This document shows positions 10,855 to 20,723 of a stretch of DNA of 64,000 nucleotides, piece after piece. A model generated the notes under the pieces. That model worked only from the letters and a program-made list of their open reading frames with translations. It had not been told where the DNA came from and made no database searches. The stretch covers positions 78,691-142,690 of the forward strand of contig JASWJB010000082.1 of NCBI GenBank assembly GCA_032433595.1, read 5' to 3'. Origin of the DNA: Conoideocrella luteorostrata. Its lineage: Eukaryota; Ascomycota; Sordariomycetes; Hypocreales; Clavicipitaceae. Both the position numbers and the translations under genes were made by a program. Each line of letters begins with the position of its first letter. The first letter of the stretch is position 1.

Positions 10855-11790
10855 ATGCCAGACAAAATGGCTCGGAAAATCTTGGTAGTCGGAGCGACCG
10901 GCCAGCAAGGCAAAGCCGTTATTGCTGCCCTGCACGCGCAAACACGAACACCACGACCAACAACTTGCGACGATCGGCCAATCCAGATCCTCGCCCTGAC
11001 AAGGTCTGCGTCGTCGCCAAAATCCCAAGCCCTGGCTGCGCGCCATCCAGACATTGTCCTCGCTGAGGGTGACACGCGCAACCCGGAGCCCATCTTCGCA
11101 GCCCACCCAGACATCTCCTCGGTGCTCCTCGTCACGGTCCCACCTGGCGACGAGGAGCAGGCGCTCCCCTTCATCGAAGCGGCCGTCGCGCCGGGCAGGC
11201 AGGTAGAGCACATGGTGTTTTCCAGCGTCGATCGCGGCGGCGACCTCAAAAGCTGGGCCGAGCCAACCCCGGTGCCTCACTTTGCGGCAAAGCACCGCAT
11301 CGAGCTGCGACTGCGCCAGCTCTGCGACAACGCGGGCGTGCGGTGGACCGTCCTACGACCTACCGGCTTCATGGATACCTATAACCCAGGGTTCTTCGGC
11401 CAGTTCATGGCCTCGCTCTGGGCAGCGGGCATGCCGGCCGAGCGCCGCATGCAGCTGATCAGCACGCACGACATTGGGGTGTTCGCCGCGAGGGCGCTCC
11501 TGGACCCCCAGCAATGGATGGGGAGGGCGGTATCGCTGGCGGGCGATGACCTCAGCTTCCGCGAGCTCCAGGACGTGTACAGGCGGACAGTTGGGCAGGA
11601 GTTGCCGCAAACTTATAGGATTCTGGCGCACACAGCATTGTGGTGGGTAAAGGATGCGTATATGAGCTTCGAATGGTTCAGCACGGCAGGATACGGGGCA
11701 GACATCCCAAGCCTGCGGGAGCAGGAGCCTGGGCTGCAGACATTCGAGAAATGGCTTCGAGAGTCGAGCCAATGGGACAGTAGAGGCTGA
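10855..11790 (+). CDS. NmrA-like NAD(P)-binding protein
   Basis: A single exon of 311 residues. The N-terminus KILVVGATGQQGKAV has the GxxGxxG dinucleotide-binding motif (residues 13-19) of the atypical short-chain dehydrogenase/NmrA family. The family's later motifs are also present: VEHMVFSSVDRGG and a following H..K..IE segment, VLRPTGFMD, and the C-terminal D(I/L)G near STHDIGVFAARALLD. HSCARG/NmrA-like proteins either sense the NADP(H) state and regulate transcription factors, or act as isoflavone-reductase-type enzymes; which applies here cannot be told. The usual family length is about 300, so the gene is complete. The start is the first ATG after the TATA box (CATCATGCC). A second ATG four codons on (MARK) is an equally good start. 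Confidence 0.88.
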   Translation: MPDKMARKILVVGATGQQGKAVIAALHAQTRTPRPTTCDDRPIQILALTRSASSPKSQALAARHPDIVLAEGDTRNPEPIFAAHPDISSVLLVTVPPGDEEQALPFIEAAVAPGRQVEHMVFSSVDRGGDLKSWAEPTPVPHFAAKHRIELRLRQLCDNAGVRWTVLRPTGFMDTYNPGFFGQFMASLWAAGMPAERRMQLISTHDIGVFAARALLDPQQWMGRAVSLAGDDLSFRELQDVYRRTVGQELPQTYRILAHTALWWVKDAYMSFEWFSTAGYGADIPSLREQEPGLQTFEKWLRESSQWDSRG

Positions 11791-12953
11791 CGTTGTCTGT
11801 CAGCCGTGGGAGAACAGGTACAGACTACCAGTAGTTAGTTGATGCAGCGTCGCACATTTCATTGCTGTCTTGGACTGCTGCTGCCACGGGTCTCGGCCGC
11901 CGTCGGCTGTCGCAGTCCTTGGAGTTCTTGGCAAGCCGCCAATCTTGCAGCCCATCGTACCAACCGACGTTGACGTTATGCTTGTCCGTGTGGCTCCCAG
12001 TGGGACTTGACTGCCTTGGCAGGGTTGCTTGGCCCAAGCTATCGGCGATCGATCCGTTGCGGCCAGCCACCTCGAAATCTGGGGTCATTATGCGCTTCAA
12101 CTGTCCCCTCTCGACAGGAGTCGCGGTACGGAGTAAATACGTTATAAATGCTAGAAACAAAGTAGTCCTGCCACTTCAAATACGACGCTGCTGCTGCTGC
12201 TGCTGCTGGTCTCATTTTTCTACTCCGTGCACCGCCAAAGGACGGCACATGACCCCGTTCATCACACATGCAATGCAGGCAGGCCATGGTGCCGCCGGGG
12301 GCTGCTGGTCAGCCCAAAATGAGGTAATCTGACAGAGACCATATTTATGCGAGACAAGACATCAAGAGACATACGCCAAAATCAACACTAGGGAGGCGTT
12401 TTCTAGAAAAAAGAAACCACAGACACGGCTCTATACATAGCTGGCCCACTCACTAGTTATCTAAATTTCGATCATCACATTCCAAGGGAGCACACAACTG
12501 CTCCGCATCACACTAGTAGCGCCCGTCTTCAACCTCAACACTACACCAAGCAACGTGTATAACAACACATAACGCCTACACCGCAATTTCCATCTCCCCC
12601 ATGGCGCCTCGGCGATCTCACGAAAAAAGGGTGTGACGATCCTGCCCGCCAGCCCGTTAGTCCCGAAAAGCGTCATGCAGCGACACGTACGACAACGCAG
12701 CCGCCGCGACGTCACTAGCTTACGCTCAGGCAGATCTAGCCGTTTTGCACGCGGGATGAACCTGTTTCCCATCAGCTCAGCCCTGCTCTCTTGTCTTGTG
12801 CTTTCCTTGCCTGGACTGAGCCGGGTCATTTATCTCCATCTGCTTGCCCGCCTCCTCCTGTCCCGGGGAGGTATGTTTCGAGAATCCCACGTCTTGTCTT
12901 CCCAATCGCCGTGCGTTTCCGAGCCGCACAACTAACTGCAACACCACCACGCG
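11791..12953. other. Intergenic, no gene seen
   Basis: Open frames here are random in composition. The interval contains one exact TACGGAGTA copy (12127) and a CTG microsatellite. From about 12780 it becomes C/T-rich, the likely leader of the next gene. Confidence 0.45.
12188..12208 (+). repeat. (CTG)7 microsatellite
   Basis: Seven perfect CTG units in non-coding sequence; read directly. Confidence 0.9.
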
Positions 12954-13300
12954 ATGCGCAGTTCGTCCTTTGCCAATGCTCGATGGGAGCCGTCTGGTCC
13001 GACGCTGGCGCTTCGTAAAAGCAGCGTAGCAGGGCCGTTTGGCTTCCTGAATCCCACGACAGCCATTTACGACATTGCTAGTAACGATAGACCTGGTGGC
13101 ACGAGGGCTGATCTTTCCGACCTCACTGATGCTGAGAAGGCGGAGAGGGCAAAGATTCGATGGAATGCTCGCGACTATCGCAAAGGTATGCCATACCATG
13201 GTGCTTCTCCTTTCTTATACTTTGCCCATCCCATTTCCCCCCTTTAGCCACAATCAAACGGCACGATCCGTTCATTCCAATACACGAACCCCCTCGAGCT

Positions 13301-13333
<33 letters not shown>

Positions 13334-14496
13334 AGCATTTGTCTAACTCGTCACAAGGCCGCCATGTGCTCGTCCTGCCGCGCGCCGCACCCCTCACCTC
13401 GAGACTACAAGACAGTTCCCATCCGCATAAAGTGCTCCTCGGAATCAGCCGCATGTTCACTCTGTTTCCCTACTGGGATGTCTCGTGGCTGATTGGCATC
13501 TCCTTCACCGTTGGATGCCTCATCTTCGTCCTCTGCGGCTTCTTCTACTGGCTGCCCATTGCCTATCCCGAGACCGAGTTCCCCCACGAATCCAGCATCG
13601 CCGGGGGGGTATCGACATTCATCGGCGCGACGCTGTTCCAAGTCGGCGCCGTGCTCCTCTTCCTCGAGTCGTACAACGACCGCGCAGAATGCCAATTTGG
13701 AGGCGCCATGGAACACCTGTTTGTGGATCGTCTCGGACTTGCCCACCGCGTGCGAAACCACCGTCCCAAGCATTTCGATGCTGAACACCCTGCTGCGCAG
13801 AAGACCCTGTCTCGCAACGATAGTCGTCCCGGAGCGTCCTCCCCCAGCCCCAGTCCCGGTCCAGATGGCAAATCCAGTCCCAGTGACCCCAACAGCAGCA
13901 ACAACACCAACAGTAACATGGCTGTGCCTTCATCCTCCGCTCCCGCAGATGTCGACGACGACCTCAAACATACAACCTCGCCCGGCGACCTAAACGCCGA
14001 GACTTTTGTTTTCGTAGAGCGCAAATGGCAGTGGTGGCCGTCCTGGCACGACGTGAGGACGCATTACATCTACGAAATTGGCTTTCTCGCATCCTTCCTC
14101 ATGTCTGTCGGCGCTACCGTCTTCTACATATGCGGCATTCTCGCGCTGCCCGGCATCTTCGACCATCTCAGCAAGCCCGCGTTGCAGGGGGCGTACTACT
14201 TCCCCTACCTGCTCGGCGGTCTCTTGTTTGCCGTCTCGTCGCTGTTCTACATCTTGGAGACGCAGCCGAACTGGTACACGCCCCAGCCGTTCAAGATTGG
14301 CTGGCACATTGGCGTGTGGAACATGATTGGCGGTGTGGGCTGGACGCTTGCCGCGTCGTTCGGGTACTGCAGCCCGCATTGGTGCGAATATCAGAGCCAG
14401 CTCACGCTGATATGGGCATCAGCTGCGTTTAGCTTCGGGAGTGCGCTGCAGTGGTATGAGAGTTTGGATAAATATGTAGTGGTTATTGAAAATTAG
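12954..14496 (+). CDS. Multi-pass integral membrane protein
   Basis: The N-terminal exon (ATG at 12954) encodes a soluble segment with TAIYDIASNDRPGG and KIRWNARDYRK. An intron at 13186-13247 (donor GTATGC, acceptor TTTAG) leads to ATIKRHDPFIPIHEPP. A second short intron must lie between about 13340 and 13425 because the frame changes before GISRMFTLFPYWDVSW. Two donor/acceptor pairs fit and I cannot choose between them. The long last exon encodes about six hydrophobic segments in two groups of four and two or similar. Between them is a hydrophilic Ser/Pro/Asn-rich loop (about 13790-13990). The protein ends with ALQWYESLDKY. Related fungal proteins are annotated only as integral membrane proteins; a YrhK-like repeat is possible. 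Function unknown. A GA microsatellite lies inside the 5' coding region. Confidence 0.75.
13300..13335 (+). repeat. (GC)n(GA)n microsatellite inside coding region
   Basis: About ten bases of alternating GC run directly into about 25 bases of GA. In the membrane-protein reading frame the GA tract would encode alternating Arg-Glu. Confidence 0.85.
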
Positions 14497-14690
14497 GGAT
14501 TTCATGGGTTTTTTGTGTGGCACTTGTATGGCGTTTGTTTCATTATGCTGCTCAGAACAGGAGTAAAGGCGTTCCCCCATGTTCATCATTTGTGCTCGTG
14601 TAAGTTGACAGCCAACAGCCGCAAAGCCCATCCAACCATATCGTATTCAAATGCTCATTCGTTCAACCAACATATCAAAAAAGTAGAACA

Positions 14691-15795
14691 TCAAACATCA
14701 ATCACAATCTCCTCCAGCCCAGCACTAATCACCGACCCAGCCATCTCAATCTCATACTCAATGTCTGGCTGGCCCTCCTCATACAGCCAATTCTTCTCGC
14801 CCGCCATCCTAAAATTGTTCATCGCCAGCTCCTCCGGGATGATCCGCTTCTTCAGGTCCGAGTTCGCAGCCGACGCCGCCTCGACCCTCAGCTGGATATC
14901 ACAACTCCGGTCCAGCAGCCCCAGCAAGAAGGACGCTTCATCTACGGTATGGCCCACAGTAATAAGGCCGTGGTTCAGTAGAATCGCCGCGCGGCCCTTT
15001 GGTCCCAGCGCGCGGGCAATTTGTTGGCCTTCCTGCTCAGCCGTCACTATGCCGGTGTATTCATCATCCACCGCAAGCACTCCATACAAGTCGCAGATGT
15101 CCTGTTGAATCATGTCAAGTGGTTTGCCGAAAGCGGCCCACGCGCGGCCGGCGATGGTATGGGCGTGACAGATGGAATGGACGTCTTGGCGAGCTTTGTG
15201 GATTTCAGAGTGAATGTAAAACCCCGAGACGTTGTAGGGCCGGGTCTAGCAGATATGAGCACGTGCGTTTGATACCACCGCGAAAATGACATAGGGAGCG
15301 AACGGGGTACTTTTACTTTTACTTACCCGATTTCCACCAACAACCTCCCCGTCACTGATCCTCAGACACAGCATGTCTCTGGCATTCAACAACCCAAAGT
15401 GCCTCCCAATGGGATTCATCCAAATCAGACCCTCGTGCTCGGGATCTCGAACACTGATATGTCCCGAAATCCCTTCGGTAAATCCCACACGGGCCCAATT
15501 GCGAAACACAGCAGCCATGTGAGTGAGGATATGCTTGCGATGTTCATAATACGACGGAAACTTGGGGATGCCTGCCAGCAGGCAAAGTCAACATCGGCTC
15601 ATCCAACACGTAAGGGCCATCAACCATAGATAGGGATTAATAAAAAAAGTAGGACATACCCATAAGTTGATTCGGCCCGCGACTCATAGAATCAATCTGG
15701 TACTTCATCTCACCATCTTCTTTTGCCATAATGTTCATCTTGACCGCACCCGGCTCCGTCTTGGCGATAGTCTCAGTAGCCATTGGGGGTGCCAT
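14691..15795 (-). CDS. Class II aldolase/adducin N-terminal domain protein
   Basis: Three exons: 15661-15795 plus base 15660, then 15327-15571 and 14691-15245. Introns are 15572-15659 and 15246-15326. The joined frame gives 311 residues. ATG 15795 (GAAATGGCACC) is chosen; the frame is open upstream but has no ATG. The fold motifs are in order: [27 protein letters not shown], then [19 protein letters not shown] with the metal-binding HxH, and [16 protein letters not shown]. The family includes fuculose-phosphate-aldolase-like enzymes and adducin heads. Filamentous fungi have several small members of unknown substrate, sometimes in secondary-metabolite or catabolic loci. The expected zinc histidines appear present, so it is likely catalytically competent, but the substrate cannot be predicted. 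Confidence 0.88.
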
Positions 15796-16563
15796 TTCTG
15801 CAAAATTTCTCCAAAAGTAGCTTTGTTGACACTTCAACAAGTGTTCCGAGAAGGCGAGTCCAGTGCTTTTATACTCGTTCAGTTTCTCCCGACTAGGTTT
15901 GCAGGTGCTAAGTGAATGGTCGCAATCTGTCTACGCCGCCATATCTGCGGCGGCTTCCATCCGATTTACTAGTTGGTCAGCTTTATCCACTTGCACCATC
16001 CGCCGTGCGGGGATGCACCCCTATCAGTGGCGGCGGGAGCGGGAGGGCGCCAGCAAGATGTGCGCAGGTGTCAAGAGAAGGAGCATGGACGGTGCCATAA
16101 ACATCAAGTAGCTGCGTGTGTTTGAATACTACTACCCTATGTACATCAGATATTGAGGGGTCAAGCCGGATCATGGGCCATCACAAGTAGATCGAACATT
16201 GTTTTGTCAAGATGTCTATTATTGTCTATACAGGCAGGTATATTTTTTTTACATGTCGCGCATTACGGCCAACGCTCACAACCAGAATAAACACTAGACA
16301 TCTTCATGTACGCCATGACTTCCATGTCCTCCGCTCGTCATCAGGTGTACACTCGTTCCCTTAACACATTTGACCACCGACATCTGCCGTGTGTGCCAGA
16401 CAACACATACACAGCAGTTGCTCGATGAATCTCATTTCTCCTGCTCCAATTCGTCCCCTGTTGCAATAAAGATATTAAGAGAAAAGAAACAGATTTCAAA
16501 TGGATGTGGCAATAGAAAAAAAGCAGGGACACCGAAACAAGAGCACGAAAGGTCAAATCGCAA
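15796..16563. other. Intergenic, no gene seen
   Basis: Upstream of the aldolase-type gene. Several short frames, none protein-like. Confidence 0.4.
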
Positions 16564-16968
16564 CTACTGCCCTAGATTCCTGAATATTGGTGCCCCAAGC
16601 ATCATGGTAAAAAATCGTCGGTTGTCGGGGAAGTAGAGCTGAAACATGCTGCATCCGCCAACACAGCCGTGAATTGGCGTCATGCTGCCGCAAACAAAAA
16701 CTGGAGGCATTTCATCAATACACTTGGGGAAGGCGTATCTACATCCTTCCACATGCCCATCCAGTCAGTCCCGGGCATGTTCCCTGGTATGTTTGCAGCA
16801 TTATCCAAAAAGTTAAAGGCATTCCAGGGCTCCAGCTCACACTCATGGGACATTTCCGTGGGCGATTTCTCCCGCAAGGGTATCGAAGCATAAAAGTAAA
16901 TGGCAAAAAAAATGGGGTAGATGCGCTGATGATTCCAACAAGGTACTTTGGTGGCCCACATGATTTCA
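16564..16968 (-). pseudogene. Possible coding relic downstream of MSB2
   Basis: Two minus-strand frames look coding and follow one another with a frame change near 16735. The first reads MSHECELEPWNAFNF and then GTDWMGMWKDVD (about 16730-16870). The second reads CIDEMPPVFVCGSM, then GGCSMFQLYFPDNRRF (16564-16740) and ends at a stop. I do not recognise the protein. It may be a frameshifted 3' end of a lost gene, or part of the MSB2 3' untranslated region with chance open frames. Confidence 0.3.
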
Positions 16969-18615
16969 TCAATTCCAGCCCAAGGAGTTTTCCGTAGCCA
17001 CAGGAGCAGAGATGTTGGCAGTACGGGCGGAGTGACCACCGCTACCATGCGAATCGCGGGCGCCAGCACCGCCGTAGGTCGAAGTATCTCGGCTCACGAG
17101 GGCGCCACCCATAAGGGCAGGGCTGCCATTGCCATTGTACCGCATCTCAGAAGAGGCCTGGCTGCTGGTGATGGAGCTGGCTCGACGGTGACCCTGTCGC
17201 TTGCGCTTGTAACGTCGAGCGACGATGAACATGGCCGCACCATACATGACACTAAAACCCAAGGCACCTACAGCAATACCAGCGGTAGTGGCCTTCTGCT
17301 TAGAGGACTGATCACCTTGATTGCCAGAGCCGAAGGCATCATTGTTGTTGTTGTTATTTCCGTTGCCAGAGTCACCGTTGGAGCCACCGCCGTTAGAGCC
17401 ACCGTTGACGTTGCCGTGGATGTCAATCTTTGGGTTGATAAGAGCAGTCAGGTTACGAACGATAGCGTCCGGGTGATTGTAGACAGCCGAGTTAGGAGAC
17501 CACAAGTCCATCTGAAGCGTGTCAACTAGAGTCAAAGGATAGTTCAGTTGCGCAATAGTTGTAATATAACCCCATGTGTCCTTTGTATTGTAGGGCACGA
17601 GCCTGCTGATCTGCAGCTTGTCAGGGCTCATACCACTAGCGCCACCGAGAGCACTAGGAAGGAACTTGAAGATCTGGGCCGCAGCAGCGGTGTTGTTGGA
17701 AACAAAAACATAGTTGAGGGGGAACTGGAAGCCGATCTGGATGAGAACAGTGCCTTCAGGGGCTGGCTTGTTGGGGTCATCATCTTGCCCGATGACCTTG
17801 GGGATCGTGGATGGCAGAGCCTGAGATGTAGTCCCAGTGACAGATGTCGCAGGGGCGGAGAATGTGAAGGTGGTCGGCTCAATAATGATGGTCGTCGGCA
17901 GCCAGTTGTCAGTACTCGAGACTGTGGCAGTGGGTCGAATGCTAGTGATAACCTCCGAAGTGGTCGTTGGGGCAGTCGACAAGGCGCTGGTTGTGGATAT
18001 CGGAATGACGACTGTAGGCTTAGAGGTGGTCGAAATGGAGGTGGCTGAAGCACTGGATGCAGTGCCGGATGCAGTGCCGGATGCAGTGCTAGATGCTGTG
18101 ATAGATGCTGTGATAGATGCCGTGCTGGCAGTGCTGCCTGAAGTGATGGCCGCAGTCGTGGTTGTCGGGGCCACAATTACCGTTGAGTTATCAACGGGAA
18201 CAGACGTTGACGACAGCGTGGCGGAGCCGGTAGGTGGGATAGTGACGGTTCCATTGGTGGTGAGCGGGATGCCAGGAACTGTCGTTGGGGTTGTGACTGG
18301 GCCAGAGGTCGCGGCGGTGGAAGTCGAGTTCACAATGGGAACATCAGACGTCGAGACAGGCAAATTTGAAACAGAGACAATCGCCGAGCCGGAAGACGTC
18401 GCGGTGATTGACGCATCAGTTGAAGTCGTGTTTGGAAGGGGCTGGACACTTGCTGTCGTCGTTGTAGAGCCTCCAATGGGGAGTATGGACGTCAGACCTG
18501 GAAGGAGACCCGTCGCGGTGGTCGTTGTCAATGGGGCACTGGCAGACGCGGGCAACGTCGAGTTTTGGGACACCACGGGGTCAGGAATGCTTGTGTTGAT
18601 GCTGATGCTTGTGCT

Positions 18616-18649
<34 letters not shown>

Positions 18650-19521
18650 ACTGTGACTGTGCTAGCTCCTGTACCAGTATTGACGCTGGTATTTATGATG
18701 GTCCCAGCGCTGGTGCTCGTACTAGAGGGACCAGGCAAGAGGCTGGTAAGCAGTGTAGCAATAGGATCCAAGATGCCTCCAGTTGTAGTGCTGACAGGTA
18801 CAGACACGGTGGTGTTGCTAACTGGAGGCACATCAGTAGTTGTCGCGGCCACTTTAGTAGACTCGGTCACGGTGGCGTTGCCAACAGGCGGCGCATCAAC
18901 AAACGTTGACTTGCTGGGCTCAGTCGTCGGCTCCTTGGTCGGTTCCTTGGTCGGTTCCTTGGTCGGTTCCTTGGTCGGTTCCTTGGTCGGTTCTTTGGTC
19001 GGTTCCTTCGTCGGTTCCTTCGTTGGTTCCTTCGTCGGCTCCTTGGGGCTTGTCGTGACGATACCTGTTGGGCCAATGACAATAGCAGAATCGGTCGAGT
19101 CAGTTGAGGTCAGGCGATTAGTAGGCTTGCTGTCCGATTCCTTCTTCTTTGTGGGAAGAACAATACTCGTAGGCAGCCCGGAGCCTGATATCAAGGTATT
19201 GGTGGGAGCCCCCGTTGTGTCGACAACGGAAGAAGTCGATGTTTTCGAATTAGACGGGTCAGAGTTCAGAATCCCGGAGATCAAGTGGCTCAGAAACGTA
19301 TCTGATCCGGTTTGGCGCTTGGTTGTTGACGAGGACAATGTCGATTCAGTTGTCTTGAGGTCGGGGGCTGACGAAGACGACCCGGAGCTGGTAACAGTTG
19401 AGTTCGTGTATTCTCTCTTGATCTCACGAGGAAAATAGATGCGTGGTCGCTCCGGTTGGCTCGCAGCAACTGAAGTGGCCATAGCCACGGCCGAGGCCAG
19501 GACCAACGCTTTAGCATGCAT
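16969..19521 (-). CDS. MSB2: Signalling mucin MSB2
   Basis: Single exon, 850 residues, from ATG 19521 (MHAKALVLASAVAMATSVAA, a signal peptide). The frame continues upstream without a better start. Most of the protein is an extracellular Ser/Thr/Pro-rich mucin with a run of about ten K-E-P-T units (near residues 155-200) and many short S/T repeats. A conserved juxtamembrane globular part follows, containing VLIQIGFQFPLNYVFV, FLPSALGG and YITTIAQLNYP. Then come an Asn/Gly linker, one transmembrane helix (AGIAVGALGFSVMYGAAMF, about 746-768) and a basic cytoplasmic tail (RRYKRKRQGHRR). This architecture is that of Msb2, the plasma-membrane sensor upstream of Cdc42 and the Fus3/Kss1-type MAPK pathway. 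In pathogenic fungi it senses surfaces and controls appressorium formation. Repeat number probably varies between strains. Confidence 0.9.
18057..18125 (-). repeat. Short in-frame tandem repeats in MSB2
   Basis: Imperfect 12-nt units of the type GATGCAGTGCCG and GATGCTGTGATA, encoding Thr/Ala/Ser repeats of the mucin region. Confidence 0.7.
18928..19046 (-). repeat. 12-bp minisatellite encoding KEPT repeats of MSB2
   Basis: About ten tandem 12-nt units (plus-strand consensus GGTTCCTTGGTC) with a few third-position changes. Each encodes Lys-Glu-Pro-Thr. The length keeps the frame, so slippage would change mucin length without breaking the gene. Confidence 0.85.
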
Positions 19522-20698
19522 GATTGCGAAACTTGTCCGGTGCCGACGTTGCTGGTTGAGATTGACGAAGATTGTTGAATAAGAGCTATTTGGTTGGAGC
19601 AGAATATGCTGGTTACAGGTGAGTATGCAATGCAATGTACATCCTGTCATTATATATGCCTGCGAAAACACTTACTGTCAGAAACGAATAGAACGAATGT
19701 ACTTGACATAAACGTCAACGAGTGTAGTTTATTTTCAAGCGAAAATTTATGTATATTTGGACGATAACAGCAGAAACGATAGACGGTATTGCAGATGGAG
19801 AAAAAAAGAGTGACTAGACGATATCAAATTCGTCCGAACATGCAAAGGAAATCGAAATCGTAAGATTCGTCCGCGACGGCGTTTGTCGTTAGGTTCAGGG
19901 CCGGGGTTGCGTTGAAGACAACGGTCAGTCTTCAACGTGCATTTGTCGCCCTTTGCCGCCCGCACACGAATAAACTCTCAATGGAAGGTGAGGTAAAGGA
20001 TTGAACGCGCGGCGGGAGCGCAAGGTTGTCGAGAATCGCAAGAGGACGACGTCGCCTAGGAAGCGCGGGTGACGGGTCAGCGGGAGGATTGGGGGGGATG
20101 TAGAGGAAGTGGGAAAGAGGGAAAAGAGCGTAGGTATAAATGAGATGGTGTCGCAGTACACGGGGAAACGAAGGAATGGGAGGCGAGAGTGGAAACACGA
20201 CAGGGCGAGGGGTGCGGGTGGGAAACAAGGACGGGCTGCGACTAAAGACCAGAGAGGCAAGCACTCAGGTACACAGAGCCTACGATACGGGGACAGAGCA
20301 CAAAGCCTGCTAGTACATACATACACACGCACAATGAGAAGTGGCCGAGGAAGGCAAAGGGGAGAGAGTGTGGCTTCAACGCTGCCCCGTTCCTGGTGCC
20401 CATAACTACCTGGTGCCCGTACCTGGGCAAGGTGGGGCCTAGTGCACTGGAGCCATGTGCAGCTTCTCTCTGCAGTGGACTGGTGGGCCAGTAAGAGCAC
20501 ATATGGTGGAGCCCGTGCATGTCCAGCGAGCGTGGGCCCTCGAGGATGCACTGGCACCCAGGCACTTGACTCCAAGTACGGAGTACGTAGCTCCGTACTG
20601 CACACAAGTGCATTGCCACATTGCCTCTGGGGGCGGGCACACACATACCAGTAACAACGCAATAACTAACTACTAACTACGGCGTACTCCGTAGCAAG
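19522..20698. other. MSB2 upstream region and long pyrimidine-rich leader
   Basis: The minus strand is rich in C/T from about 20200 down to 19930, typical of a fungal promoter or leader. A 245-codon minus-strand open frame here (19925-20662) has the composition of such a tract and no protein character. Two TACGGAGTA/TACTCCGTA copies lie at 20577 and 20685. Confidence 0.45.
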
Positions 20699-20700
20699 TA

Positions 20701-20723
20701 ACACACACACACACACACACACA
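20701..20723 (+). repeat. (AC)n microsatellite
   Basis: An uninterrupted AC tract of about 23 bases, followed by a further imperfect CA-rich stretch to about 20735. Confidence 0.9.

Noticed and set aside
11862..12332. 156-codon plus-strand frame
   Set aside because: Runs through the CTG microsatellite and lacks coding character.
17837..19438. 533-codon plus-strand open frame antisense to MSB2
   Set aside because: It is the mirror of the repetitive Ser/Thr codons of MSB2, and its Val/Gly-rich composition follows from that.
19925..20662. 245-codon minus-strand open frame upstream of MSB2
   Set aside because: Composition (Pro/Ser/Leu/Cys from a C/T-rich tract) is that of a fungal promoter or leader; no domain, no good start.
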